A DNA stretch of 64,000 bases from Erwinia sp. S63 (GTDB lineage Bacteria > Pseudomonadota > Gammaproteobacteria > Enterobacterales > Enterobacteriaceae): positions 62,001 through 126,000 of the forward strand of contig NZ_JACVUP010000007.1 of NCBI RefSeq assembly GCF_016625195.1. The letters run 5' to 3'. Of this stretch, positions 1 through 8,134 are shown piece by piece. Below the pieces are notes generated by a model. The model saw only the letters and a list, made by a program, of their open reading frames with translations, had not been told where the DNA came from and searched no databases. Each line of letters opens with the position of its first letter. The stretch's first letter is position 1. The translations under genes and the position numbers were made by a program.

Positions 1-1
1 T

Positions 2-355
2 CTGCTTGAGTCCAATCAGAACCAGGCCAATGGTGGCTATCCTCCGTACAACGTCGAGCTGGTGGATGAAAACCACTATCGCATCACCATTGCCGTTGCG
101 GGCTTTGCCCAGAGCGAGTTAGATATCACCTCACACGACAATGTGCTGATTATTCGCGGTGCGCACCCCGAAGAGCAACCGGAGCGCAAATACCTTTATC
201 AGGGTATCGCCGAACGTAACTTTGAGCGCAAATTCCAGCTGGCCGATCATATCGTGGTGCGCGATGCGCGTCTTGAACTGGGCCTGCTGAGCATCGATCT
301 GGAACGCATCGTTCCTGAAGAGGCGAAACCGCGCCGCATTGAAATCCTGAATTAA
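2..355 (+). CDS. ibpA: Small heat shock protein IbpA, 3' part (5' end outside window)
   Basis: The open frame runs in from the left edge and ends with TAA at 355. It encodes about 117 C-terminal residues, so only roughly the first 20 of the usual ~137 are missing. The sequence includes [19 protein letters not shown], a signature I recognise from enterobacterial IbpA, then the alpha-crystallin fold ([20 protein letters not shown]) and a C-terminal IEI anchoring motif. IbpA is an ATP-independent cytoplasmic holdase that binds aggregating proteins during heat stress and hands them to ClpB/DnaK. No ibpB follows: the next gene is on the opposite strand after a terminator. An internal GTG at 62 is not the start, because the conserved frame continues upstream of it. 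Confidence 0.95.
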   Translation: MLESNQNQANGGYPPYNVELVDENHYRITIAVAGFAQSELDITSHDNVLIIRGAHPEEQPERKYLYQGIAERNFERKFQLADHIVVRDARLELGLLSIDLERIVPEEAKPRRIEILN

Positions 356-373
356 GGATATTGTGTTGAGAAG

Positions 374-399
374 AAAACGCCGCAGAAATGCGGCGTTTT
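374..399. terminator. Bidirectional hairpin terminator between ibpA and eamA
   Basis: An 11-bp perfect stem (AAAACGCCGCA, loop GAAA, TGCGGCGTTTT) is followed by TTTTTG on the plus strand and has an A-rich flank that gives a U-tract on the minus strand. It lies 18 bp after the ibpA stop and 12 bp beyond the eamA stop, so it can end both convergent transcripts. Confidence 0.9.
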
Positions 400-411
400 T
401 GTTTCTGCGGA

Positions 412-1317
412 TCAGGTGCGCACCCATAATCGCTGACTCACCATCCCGCCGAACACGTTCACCAGCAAGCCGAGAATGATCACCGATGCGCCAAGGATTT
501 CCTGCGCTGACAGGGTCTCGTCGAGTACCAGCGCAGCACTGAGAATACCCACTACCGGCACCAGCAGTGACAGCGGCGCCACGCGCCAGGTTTCATAACG
601 GCCGAGAAGGTTACCCCAAATGGCGTAGCCGACGATGGTGGCAACAAAAGCGAGGTAAATCAGCGCCAGCACCGTCTGCAACGAGATATTTAGCAGGCTG
701 GTGACGATCGCCGCTTCACCATCGAACCACCATGAGCAGGCGAAAAACGGCACCACCGGCACCAGCGCACTCCACACCACCAGCGACATCACCGGCACCT
801 TGCGATTACGCAAAATGATCTTATTGGTGATATTACCCAGTCCCCACGACAGTGCCGCTGCCAGCGTCAGCATCATGGTAGTCAGCGTAATCCCGGCGGT
901 GGTTTGGCCCTGCATGCCCGCCGTTGCCAGCATAAACATGCCGAGCGTGGCCACCAAAATCCCGACGATGTGATTCCAGCGCAGTTTCTCCGCCAGTAAC
1001 AACGCACCGAGCAGCAGCGTAAAGAACGCCTGTGCCTGTAACACCAGTGAGGCCAGTCCCGCTGGCATGCCGAGTTTGATCGCCAGAAACAGGAAAGCGA
1101 ACTGACCAAAGCTGATGGTCATGCCGTACACGATCAGCCAGCGCAAAGGGATCTGTGGTCGCTTCACAAAGAAGATCGCCGGGAACGCCACCAGTGCAAA
1201 GCGCAATCCCGCCAGCAGAAATGGCGGCATATCGTGCAAGCCCAGTTTGATCACCACAAAATTCACACCCCACGCCACCACAACGCACAGGGCTAACATC
1301 ATATCTTTTACTGACAT
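412..1317 (-). CDS. eamA: EamA-family DMT exporter (O-acetylserine/cysteine exporter type)
   Basis: A 301-residue protein of about ten hydrophobic segments with two EamA repeats. Stretches such as VVAWGVNFVVIKLGLHDMPP, FGMPAGLASLVLQAQAFFT-like segments and LLGRYETWRVAPLSLLVPVV match E. coli EamA (YdeD), an inner-membrane exporter of cysteine-pathway metabolites. The start ATG has AAGGA eight bases upstream. It is the last gene of a tightly packed minus-strand operon that begins with the PP-loop gene at 6134 and sits 23 bp after the editing-protein gene. In that context it more probably exports the product of the cluster, or a toxic amino-acid intermediate, than housekeeping cysteine. The family is clear; the physiological substrate is inference. 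Confidence 0.85.
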   Translation of the reverse strand: MSVKDMMLALCVVVAWGVNFVVIKLGLHDMPPFLLAGLRFALVAFPAIFFVKRPQIPLRWLIVYGMTISFGQFAFLFLAIKLGMPAGLASLVLQAQAFFTLLLGALLLAEKLRWNHIVGILVATLGMFMLATAGMQGQTTAGITLTTMMLTLAAALSWGLGNITNKIILRNRKVPVMSLVVWSALVPVVPFFACSWWFDGEAAIVTSLLNISLQTVLALIYLAFVATIVGYAIWGNLLGRYETWRVAPLSLLVPVVGILSAALVLDETLSAQEILGASVIILGLLVNVFGGMVSQRLWVRT

Positions 1318-1340
1318 ACTCGTTCCTTACTGCAGCCGTT

Positions 1341-1841
1341 TCAGGCAGTCGCCGTCATCGGGGTGGCAATGTCTGCACAACAGGCATCGCCGACAACACG
1401 AAAGAAATCATCCACATTCAGCGCCATGGAACGCTCCAGCGCGCCGGCGTTAAACCATAACGTGCCGACATCACGCAGGCGCGCATCGACGCGCAGCGCC
1501 AGTCGGTCATCAAAACTAAAGGGCGGCACCGCGCCCATCACACACTGCGTCAGCTCCTGTGCTTTCTCTGGCGCGGCAAAACTCGACTTCTTGCCACCAA
1601 TGGCGCGTGCCGCACTTTTGAAGTTGATCTTGCAGTCGCCCGGCACTATCGCCAGCAGGTAACGCGCATCGGCACCGTCCGGCATCGTCACTTCCAGCAC
1701 CATGGCTTTGGCCGCCTGATTGAGATCGTTGCCGCGAATGCCGCTGATCACATCGGTCTGACCGATGGCCGCATGCTCCACCACGCGATAGTCCGCGTGG
1801 TGTTGATCCAGCAGGGTGGTGATTTTTTCATAGGTATTCAT
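1341..1841 (-). CDS. YbaK/YeaK-type aminoacyl-tRNA deacylase (editing domain protein)
   Basis: A stand-alone ~166-residue protein of the YbaK/ProRS-associated INS fold. The conserved core is visible: the HHADYRVVEH start, KAMVLEV, the central K-S-x-F-A region (GGKKSSFAAPEKAQELT) and a GAVPPF loop. Family members hydrolyse mischarged aminoacyl-tRNAs in trans. I chose the second in-frame ATG (1841) because GAGGAG lies six bases before it; the ATG at 1847 is too close to that site. It lies between the oxygenase gene and the eamA-type exporter with gaps of 21-27 bp, so it is part of the cluster. A plausible role is clearing tRNA charged with an amino-acid analogue made by this pathway (self-protection). 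Specificity cannot be read from the sequence. Confidence 0.8.
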   Translation of the reverse strand: MNTYEKITTLLDQHHADYRVVEHAAIGQTDVISGIRGNDLNQAAKAMVLEVTMPDGADARYLLAIVPGDCKINFKSAARAIGGKKSSFAAPEKAQELTQCVMGAVPPFSFDDRLALRVDARLRDVGTLWFNAGALERSMALNVDDFFRVVGDACCADIATPMTATA

Positions 1842-1868
1842 GTTCATCTCCTCGTCGAAGGCCCGGTA

Positions 1869-2669
1869 TTAACTCCAGGCAATGGCGTGCTTCATTTTTT
1901 TGTCGGTCAGGCCAAAGAAAAAGCCCATGGTGATGCGCGTGTCGCCTTCCACGCGATCAATCTCGTGATAAAAAGCCGGATTAAACAGGTAGATATCGCC
2001 GCTGCGCGGGGAGAACTCACACGCCTCGCTTTGATCAATCACGCCGGTCTGATAGCCGAGTTCACCCGGCGTTTTGAAGCGCTCATCCACCGGATGCCAC
2101 TTCTTATTGAAAATGCGCAGCTCTCCACCCGCATTGCACTCCTGCAAACAGACCACACAGCTCAACTGATGCAGGATGTTGGTGACGGCCAAGCCACTGC
2201 CCGCGGCATCGCGCACGATGTTGTCGTTATGCAGTGGATTGGCCACGCCATTAGCGTGAAAGCGCACAATCGAACCGGCGTAATCGCCCAACTCCGGCTC
2301 CCTGGCGGTTTGCAGGCTCTCCAGACGCAATGAGTGCTTCACCCAGTTGTAAACCTGATCGCGCAGGCAGTGCAGCGAGGGCGGCAGTGCAGGCTGGATG
2401 TCACGCAGCTCGGTGAAGTAGTTTTCTGGCGCGCGAGTGTGCTTAGCCAGATAGGGGCCGAGCGTGGTCAGCGCGCCATTCGGATAACGCGAGACGCGCA
2501 CCTGCTCGCGGCACTGTTGCAGGTCGTCCACCACCGCTTCACGCACTTCAGGTGTGAGGAAATTGCGCAGTACCAGCAGCGGCACGCGGGCGGTCACAAT
2601 GTCATCCAGCCAGGCGCTTTCGACGAACATTTTTGGATGGATAACGCGTATCTGATTGAAAATGGCCAT
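1869..2669 (-). CDS. 2-oxoglutarate/Fe(II)-dependent oxygenase
   Basis: About 266 residues with the double-stranded beta-helix signature of 2OG-Fe(II) oxygenases: H147-N-D149 (HxD), distal H235 in NPAFYHEIDRV, and R245 ten residues later for 2-oxoglutarate, followed by TMGFFFGL. Such enzymes couple 2OG decarboxylation to hydroxylation, epoxidation, desaturation or ring formation. The GTG at 2678 overlaps the upstream stop, but the GGGGAG site fits better with the ATG at 2669, which I use. The gene follows the glutamine amidotransferase gene by 5 bp, indicating translational coupling in the cluster. I do not recognise a characterised close homologue; the substrate is probably an amino acid or peptide judging from the neighbours. 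Confidence 0.82.
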   Translation of the reverse strand: MAIFNQIRVIHPKMFVESAWLDDIVTARVPLLVLRNFLTPEVREAVVDDLQQCREQVRVSRYPNGALTTLGPYLAKHTRAPENYFTELRDIQPALPPSLHCLRDQVYNWVKHSLRLESLQTAREPELGDYAGSIVRFHANGVANPLHNDNIVRDAAGSGLAVTNILHQLSCVVCLQECNAGGELRIFNKKWHPVDERFKTPGELGYQTGVIDQSEACEFSPRSGDIYLFNPAFYHEIDRVEGDTRITMGFFFGLTDKKMKHAIAWS

Positions 2670-2674
2670 GCTGA

Positions 2675-3385
2675 TCACTCCCCAAGTGGAAATTCATGAA
2701 GTTCATGGTTGTTCATGCGACGCCAGTCAGACGCCGTGCCCAGTGCAGCAATAGGTTCAGAAGAGATAAAAGTGGTGCTGTTGTTTTGATAATGGTGCAA
2801 CGTGAAATAGTCAGGATAAGGGGTGTCATCGGGATGCCACTGCCACGCCCAGGCTTTATCGCGGGTGACGAAAATGGCATTGGCCGCACTGCCGCCCGGT
2901 GCCACGCGCGCCATCTTGCTGCGCAGGTAGTCACGGGTAAAATCAGCAGGTGTCGCCTGATCAACGATGTATTCCAGGTATTCGGCGGAATCAAAGCGCG
3001 ATTCCGCCATGCCCAGTTGGGCATAAACCGTAGGTAAAAAGCCGTTGTGCATCATGTACCACTGCGTCGCGCCGCTGGTTCGCCATAGCGGATGGGAAAA
3101 CTCGATGCCGTGATTTTTGCTCAGCGTGGCGTGGCGCACATGCACCGCCAGAAAACGACTGTGACGCAGTGCATCAACGTCAATACCGGGCAGCGCATCA
3201 ACAAAGGTGCCAGTGCCATGCAGGGTGCGAATCTTTCCCTGATCCAGCCACAAACAGCCCCAGCCATTTGGGTGCTGTTTGATCGGGCCGTCATGCGTGG
3301 CGGTTTCGCCACAGCTCATGGCGCGTGCGGCGTCCAGTACCGCTGCCGCATCAAACTGGCCGTATGCCAGAATCATTCTGCACAT
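2675..3385 (-). CDS. Class II glutamine amidotransferase (YafJ/EgtC-like glutaminase)
   Basis: A 236-residue stand-alone Ntn-hydrolase glutaminase. The initiator Met is followed directly by the catalytic nucleophile Cys2 (MCRMILAYG), which fixes the start; GGAGAG precedes it. Other family landmarks are NGWG (40-43), HVRHAT (82-87), the oxyanion HNG (113-115) and the D-S-x-E segment near 132. Such domains release ammonia from glutamine and pass it to a partner synthetase, normally fused in asparagine synthetase; here there is no fused synthetase domain. The gene overlaps the ATP-grasp gene by 13 bp. The natural partner is the PP-loop ATPase encoded two genes upstream, giving a split amide synthetase. 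The fold is confident, the pairing is inference. Confidence 0.85.
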   Translation of the reverse strand: MCRMILAYGQFDAAAVLDAARAMSCGETATHDGPIKQHPNGWGCLWLDQGKIRTLHGTGTFVDALPGIDVDALRHSRFLAVHVRHATLSKNHGIEFSHPLWRTSGATQWYMMHNGFLPTVYAQLGMAESRFDSAEYLEYIVDQATPADFTRDYLRSKMARVAPGGSAANAIFVTRDKAWAWQWHPDDTPYPDYFTLHHYQNNSTTFISSEPIAALGTASDWRRMNNHELHEFPLGE

Positions 3386-4650
3386 AGAAGATCTCTCCGG
3401 GTGGCTAAAGACGGAACGTCGAGAATCTGCTGGAACACAGCCAGCACATCGTCCCGGCTTTCTGCAGCGAGACGGAAGGTGGCGAGAATACCGGCATGGC
3501 GGGTGAGATCGGCGTAGAGCGAAGATCGCGGCGAAACGGCCAACGCGGGCAGATTGAGCGGTGGCAATAACTGACCGCGCTGATGTTGGGCAATCCAGCG
3601 TTCCGCTGCGTCATATTGCAGGCGCTGACGCAGGCGCAGGCGACCAATGGCCTGGGGTTGATCCGGGAAGCGCAGCACTGGCAAACCCCGCCCGGCTTCA
3701 ATCTGAAACGCTACCTCCGCCCAGTTAATGCCGGTAACTTCTTCGACCAGATTCACCACGCCCATGCCTGACAAACGGAAACCCATTTCAAGGAAGTGCG
3801 GTTCACCGTTCACCATAATGAAATCGATGTGGAATGCGCCCTGGCGATAGCCAAAGGTCTCGCAGCAAAAGCTCATCAAGCTGGCAAAGGCTGCAGGCAG
3901 CTGTTGCGCGGCCATTGCCACATGGCCGGATTCGTAAAAGCTGATACAACCTTCATCATCAATGTGGTGCTCGATCACCTTCTGACAACAGGTGAGCGTT
4001 ACCGCGTGACCATTATCCACCACGCCTTGCAGCGAATACTCGTCGCCCGGCAGCCAGCTTTCGACAATGAAACCGCTGAAGCCACGTCCGCCGTAGTTCA
4101 TGGTCTCGACCAGCTTACCGATCACCGCATCGATCTGGCTGGCCTCTTCCACCAGCCAGATGCCCAATCCGCCGCCGCCATCCACCGGTTTGATAACGCA
4201 GGGATACAGCAGCGCATCACGCGCGTCACGAATGCTCAGCGGTGAAGCGAAGAAGCGAAACTCCGGCTGCGGGAAGCGTGGCCAGGCTTTACGCAGGGCC
4301 ATGCGCTGCGCGTACTTATCCGGCGGAATAAAGCTCGGGCCGGCATCAGGCCCGGCCAGCAGTTCGCGCACGCGACCGGCGCTGGTGTTGTAAGCTTCAA
4401 AGCCTGCCAGCACCACCTGAGGATGTTCCAACAGCCCCGCGCGCAGGCAGGCTTGTAACACATCCCACGGATTTTCCGGGCGATCGAGACGCACAATCAG
4501 ATCGAACGGCAGCTGAATGCTCAAGCTTTGATAGTCGACAAAGTCGCCCATCTCCGCCAGCACGGTAAAATAGCCTTCGCGTTTTGCCACTGCGCAGTAC
4601 GGATTTTGCCCGTCACGCGTGGCGCCAATCTGCAGGAAAATCTTTCTCAT
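3373..4650 (-). CDS. ATP-grasp carboxylate-amine ligase
   Basis: A 425-residue protein with an ATP-grasp core at about residues 110-310: K154 in the glycine-rich loop (IKPVDGGGGLG), the EYS segment near 203-206, H274-x-D276, and E288-x-G-x-R292 with SGMG, the typical Mg-ATP and substrate-binding end of BacD/PurK-type ligases. The family activates a carboxylate as an acyl phosphate and joins it to an amine, often making dipeptides. The C-terminal ~115 residues are an extra domain seen in amino-acid ligases. The gene lies 17 bp after the PP-loop gene and overlaps the next gene. The predicted role is peptide or amide bond formation on an amino-acid substrate. No close characterised homologue is recognised. 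Confidence 0.85.
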   Translation of the reverse strand: MRKIFLQIGATRDGQNPYCAVAKREGYFTVLAEMGDFVDYQSLSIQLPFDLIVRLDRPENPWDVLQACLRAGLLEHPQVVLAGFEAYNTSAGRVRELLAGPDAGPSFIPPDKYAQRMALRKAWPRFPQPEFRFFASPLSIRDARDALLYPCVIKPVDGGGGLGIWLVEEASQIDAVIGKLVETMNYGGRGFSGFIVESWLPGDEYSLQGVVDNGHAVTLTCCQKVIEHHIDDEGCISFYESGHVAMAAQQLPAAFASLMSFCCETFGYRQGAFHIDFIMVNGEPHFLEMGFRLSGMGVVNLVEEVTGINWAEVAFQIEAGRGLPVLRFPDQPQAIGRLRLRQRLQYDAAERWIAQHQRGQLLPPLNLPALAVSPRSSLYADLTRHAGILATFRLAAESRDDVLAVFQQILDVPSLATRRDLLCAE

Positions 4651-4667
4651 CGCGTCGCCTTACCGGG

Positions 4668-6134
4668 TTAACGCCCGGAGATCACTTCAGTGACGATGTC
4701 TTGCAAGGCACCGTTGTTGACCTGAATCACTGCTTTGTGGGGATCGAAACGCAGCACGCGTGAGAGCGCATCGCCGCGCGTGCCATCCAGCAGCGTATTA
4801 ACCTGTGCACTGCGCCAGCACTGGCGCATCTGTGCAATTGTCAGGCCGGAGAGCTGCTCCAGCTGCTGTGCCAGCAGCAAATCATCGCTATCGCCGCATA
4901 GCAGCGCCCGCACCGCCTGTTCATCAGGCGCCTGATCGAGCTGTTGTAGCCAGACATTGAGCTGCTGGCCTTGCGCGATAAACGGCGAATAGATCATGCA
5001 CACCAGCTGGGTTTCGTTGAGGCCAAACGCCTGTTCGGCAAACTGCGCTGCGCGCTGACGAGCACGTTCAATCGCCGCATCGTCCTGATAACGCGACGCC
5101 ATTTCTGCTATCAGCTGCGGCGGAAAATCTTTCTTCTCCATCAGACCGAGCGCAAAGCGCACATATTCGCGAATGCCTTCGGCGTAGTTACGCTGCATCA
5201 GCGTCTCCGCTCGCAGACCGCGAATATGTGCCATTAACGTCGGATTACCGCAGTCCGATTCAGAGAAGCTGAACATCAGCTCATCAAAGCGGAAGTGCAT
5301 AAATTCAGTGAGCAGGGACCAGTGCGCACCGGCTTCATAGGCGGTGTCCTGATAGATATTGAAGAACAGTGGGTCGCGTTCTAGTTGCCAGGTGATGCGA
5401 TGGGCGGGCGTGACCTGATCGGCGCCGTAGATGTCAGCGAAGTAGCGTTCTGCCACGCCATCCAGGGTTTGCAGAAAGCCGCTAAAGCCGCGCGATTTGT
5501 CGGCGACCGGCGCATCAAACAGGCGTGAAAGATGGCGTGCCCAGGCGAGGTAAGCAGTCTGCTCCTGCGGCGAATCACCGGTGATGATCACATCCACGCC
5601 ACCTTCGTAGTGCGCGGCAAGGCCAAACGAGTTCACCATGCTGAGGTTGCAGGCGTTACAGAAGGTGGATCGCGCATCGGCACGGAAGCGGTGGCCATTC
5701 ATCAGCACATCGTTGCGATTCTGCTGGCGCACACTGTCGGGCATCGGCAAATGGCGTTCAAAGTGGCGGATTTGCAGGCCATCAGTCACCAGGCATTCGG
5801 TAAAATCATCATCGTGGATCTGCAACGCGCGGTACACACGGTCGATATTCTCCATCACGCTGTCGTTCATCGCCGCGTGGCGGTTAGTGCTGATGCGTAG
5901 CTGAAAAGTGCTGCCCTGCTGCTGCCAGATCAGCCCCTGAATGTAGCGCACATACGCCACCATGTAGCTGCTGTCTTTCCCGCCGCCATAGGCGAGTAGC
6001 ACGCGATTGTTAGCGGGATTGTCGCTATCGGGCAGGGCGGCAAGTAAGCGTTGAGAACAGCGTTGAGCAGAATCGATAATCGCGGGCGTCAGATAACCTT
6101 CAATTTCTCTCATCATGGTGGACAGATTATTCAT
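4668..6134 (-). CDS. PP-loop (N-type ATP pyrophosphatase) amide synthetase-like protein
   Basis: 488 residues, the first gene of the cluster. An adenylating PP-loop motif (YGGGKDSSYM, GGGKDS at 50-55) follows a hydrophobic strand, as in the ATP-PPase halves of asparagine synthetase, WbpG and TtcA-type enzymes. A C159-N-A-C162 pair follows, in the region where some PP-loop enzymes carry a metal or thiol site. The remaining ~300 residues are helical and unfamiliar. PP-loop enzymes adenylate a carboxylate or carbonyl for attack by ammonia or sulfur; the separate glutaminase in the same operon suggests ammonia. The start at 6134 is the first ATG but its Shine-Dalgarno site (AAGGA, ~12 bases away) is weak; the ATG pair 18 bp downstream is an alternative. 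Confidence 0.75.
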   Translation of the reverse strand: MNNLSTMMREIEGYLTPAIIDSAQRCSQRLLAALPDSDNPANNRVLLAYGGGKDSSYMVAYVRYIQGLIWQQQGSTFQLRISTNRHAAMNDSVMENIDRVYRALQIHDDDFTECLVTDGLQIRHFERHLPMPDSVRQQNRNDVLMNGHRFRADARSTFCNACNLSMVNSFGLAAHYEGGVDVIITGDSPQEQTAYLAWARHLSRLFDAPVADKSRGFSGFLQTLDGVAERYFADIYGADQVTPAHRITWQLERDPLFFNIYQDTAYEAGAHWSLLTEFMHFRFDELMFSFSESDCGNPTLMAHIRGLRAETLMQRNYAEGIREYVRFALGLMEKKDFPPQLIAEMASRYQDDAAIERARQRAAQFAEQAFGLNETQLVCMIYSPFIAQGQQLNVWLQQLDQAPDEQAVRALLCGDSDDLLLAQQLEQLSGLTIAQMRQCWRSAQVNTLLDGTRGDALSRVLRFDPHKAVIQVNNGALQDIVTEVISGR

Positions 6135-6231
6135 TTTTCACTTCATCCTTTGGCTAATAAAATCGCCGTTACCGTGCTGGCGGCAACGGGCAGGGAAAGG
6201 GGCCACGAAGTTGCAACGGAATGAATGTCTG

Positions 6232-6255
6232 AGGCTGAATTAACAGATGCAGCCT
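6232..6255. promoter_or_regulatory. Inverted repeat in the divergent promoter region of the cluster
   Basis: AGGCTG and CAGCCT face each other 12 bp apart (6232-6237, 6250-6255) in the 182-bp region between the PP-loop gene and the MocR-type regulator gene. Its place between divergent genes makes it a candidate operator for that regulator. The repeat is short, so chance cannot be excluded. Confidence 0.35.
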
Positions 6256-6316
6256 AAAGTACTTTGAATGTAATCTGATGGATACGCACAGATCAGCACG
6301 ATATAGGGTGGAACAG

Positions 6317-7768
6317 ATGACGGATGGAACGGGTGAACAGGAGAGTCAGAGTAGTCGTTACCGTCAGATTGCAGAGCAGATAAAACAGGCGATTCACAGC
6401 GGATCGCTGCCCCCCGATAGCCGTTTGCCGTCGGTGCGTACGCTGGCGACACAGTACAGCGTCAGCATGACCACCGCGCTGAAAACATTACGCACGCTGG
6501 AGGATGAGCACTATGCGGTGGCACGTCCTAAGTCCGGCTTTTTTGTGGCACCACGCAAGGTTCCGGTGACGTTACCGGCAGCGATCAACAGTGAACAGCC
6601 GCGTGAAGTCGCGCCGCTGGATGAGCAAACCGAGCTGCATCTGGCCATGCTGGGCTCCGATTGTCGTGTGCGGCTGGATCTGGCCAATGGCGACATCTCG
6701 CTCTATCCGGTCAAGAAAATTGGATTGCTGATGCGCCAGATGGGGTACAGCAAACCGGCGCTGCTTGGCAACACGGTGAAAGGCACCGGCTATGCGCCGC
6801 TCAAAGCCGAGATCGCGCGCCGCGCGGTAGATTATGGCTGCAATATCAGCGCCGATGACATCCTGATCACCAACGGTTGTATCGAAGCCATCTCACTGGC
6901 TTTGCGCGCCACCACGCGTCCCGGCGATATTGTGGCGGTGGAGTCGCCTTGCTACTTCGTGCTGTTACAGATGCTGCACAACTTCAATCTGCGCGTGATT
7001 GAAGTGGAAGCCGGGCCGGAAGGTTACGTTAATGTCAGCAAACTCACCGCGCTATTTCAGCGTAAAGCGGTGCAGGCCTACCTCACTATTAACAACATCA
7101 ATAATCCGCTCGGGAAAAGCATTCCCAACGAACAGAAGGCCTATATTGCGCGTCAGGCCGATGAGAATGATGTGGTGATCATTGAGGACGATATTTTCGG
7201 TGATACGGCGTTTGGCGATCGCCGTCCGTTCCCGATGCGCGCCTTTAGCCCGAATGCCATTCTGTGCAGCGGCTTCTCGAAAACGGTGGCACCCGGTATC
7301 CGCATTGGCTGGGTACACAGCAGCAACTACATGCGCAAAATCGCCTCATTGAAATACACCACCAGCATGGGCACCTCGGTGCTGTCACAGGCGGCGATTG
7401 CCGAACTGCTGCGCAGTGGCGGCTACGACGCGCATCTGCGCAAACTGCGCCGTGAGTTGAAGAATCAGATTCACCATATGCGGCAGGCGGTGCTGCGCTA
7501 CTTCCCTGCAGGCACGCGTGTATCGGACCCCGAAGGCGGCTATGTGTTGTGGGTGGAAATGCCGATGCAGGCGTTAAACGTGCGTGCACTGTTTCTTAAA
7601 GCGCGCAACGCGGGCATCGGCATCGCGCCGGGCCACATCTTCGCTACCGATCACCGTTACGACCACTGTTTCCGACTGAACGCCGGTTTTGGCTGGAATG
7701 CGGAAGTGGAGGAGGCGATCAAACAGCTAGCAGCGTGGTGCCAGATGTCGCTGGTGGCGGATAAATAG
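6317..7768 (+). CDS. MocR-family (GntR HTH + aminotransferase fold) regulator of the cluster
   Basis: 483 residues from the ATG at 6317, which has AGGGTGG just upstream; an ATG at 6278 lacks a ribosome site. Residues ~10-75 are a GntR winged helix (LPSVRTLATQYSVSMTT, then SGFFV). The rest is a class I aminotransferase fold with N-x-x-NPLG, IIEDDIFG, and the PLP-lysine context SGFSKTVAPGIRIGW. MocR proteins use PLP or a PLP-amino-acid adduct as effector and usually control an adjacent divergent operon. The gene faces the PP-loop gene across 182 bp, so it is the likely regulator of the six-gene cluster and suggests an amino-acid-related effector. It resembles YdcR-type members. Confidence 0.88.
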   Translation: MTDGTGEQESQSSRYRQIAEQIKQAIHSGSLPPDSRLPSVRTLATQYSVSMTTALKTLRTLEDEHYAVARPKSGFFVAPRKVPVTLPAAINSEQPREVAPLDEQTELHLAMLGSDCRVRLDLANGDISLYPVKKIGLLMRQMGYSKPALLGNTVKGTGYAPLKAEIARRAVDYGCNISADDILITNGCIEAISLALRATTRPGDIVAVESPCYFVLLQMLHNFNLRVIEVEAGPEGYVNVSKLTALFQRKAVQAYLTINNINNPLGKSIPNEQKAYIARQADENDVVIIEDDIFGDTAFGDRRPFPMRAFSPNAILCSGFSKTVAPGIRIGWVHSSNYMRKIASLKYTTSMGTSVLSQAAIAELLRSGGYDAHLRKLRRELKNQIHHMRQAVLRYFPAGTRVSDPEGGYVLWVEMPMQALNVRALFLKARNAGIGIAPGHIFATDHRYDHCFRLNAGFGWNAEVEEAIKQLAAWCQMSLVADK

Positions 7769-7911
7769 AGATTATTTGGAAGCAGTTCACAAATTTAAAT
7801 AAGCATCGGCTTTTTTGTTTATTATTCGCTACCAGTTAATGGAATCGCTAATTTATTCTTGTTTTACATGGTTTATATTCCTGGCCAACGTGTAGATGAC
7901 AAGGATTAGTG

Positions 7912-8127
7912 ATGAAAATTTTGGGGTGGGATTATCCTAAGCGTAAACTCATTAAAGATATACTTTGGTGCATTACTTTTGTTCTGCTATCAAGTGAATC
8001 TTTACTATTTAGCCCAATCCACATACCAGGATTTCTCGGGACTGTAATTTGGATATTTATGGTAATGGGAATTTACACCTTTTATTCAAGCCTGTTCCGC
8101 TTTTACGACTGGTACAATAATAATTAA
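7912..8127 (+). CDS. Small two-helix membrane protein of unknown function
   Basis: 71 residues with a well-placed AAGGA site 6 bp before the ATG at 7912. A charged start (MKILGWDYPKRKLIKD) is followed by two hydrophobic segments (about 16-36 and 40-60) and an asparagine-rich end. The gene is noticeably AT-richer than its neighbours, follows 143 bp of AT-rich sequence and ends just before a strong terminator, so it looks like an independent small transcript. I do not recognise a family. Confidence 0.6.
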   Translation: MKILGWDYPKRKLIKDILWCITFVLLSSESLLFSPIHIPGFLGTVIWIFMVMGIYTFYSSLFRFYDWYNNN

Positions 8128-8134
8128 TCAATCA

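Noticed and set aside
131-427. Long antisense frames over ibpA, xylA, glyS, fdoG and other genes (for example 51338-52999 and 60244-61776)
   Set aside because: They mirror highly conserved genes, have no family motifs or ribosome sites, and arise from GC-rich codon bias.
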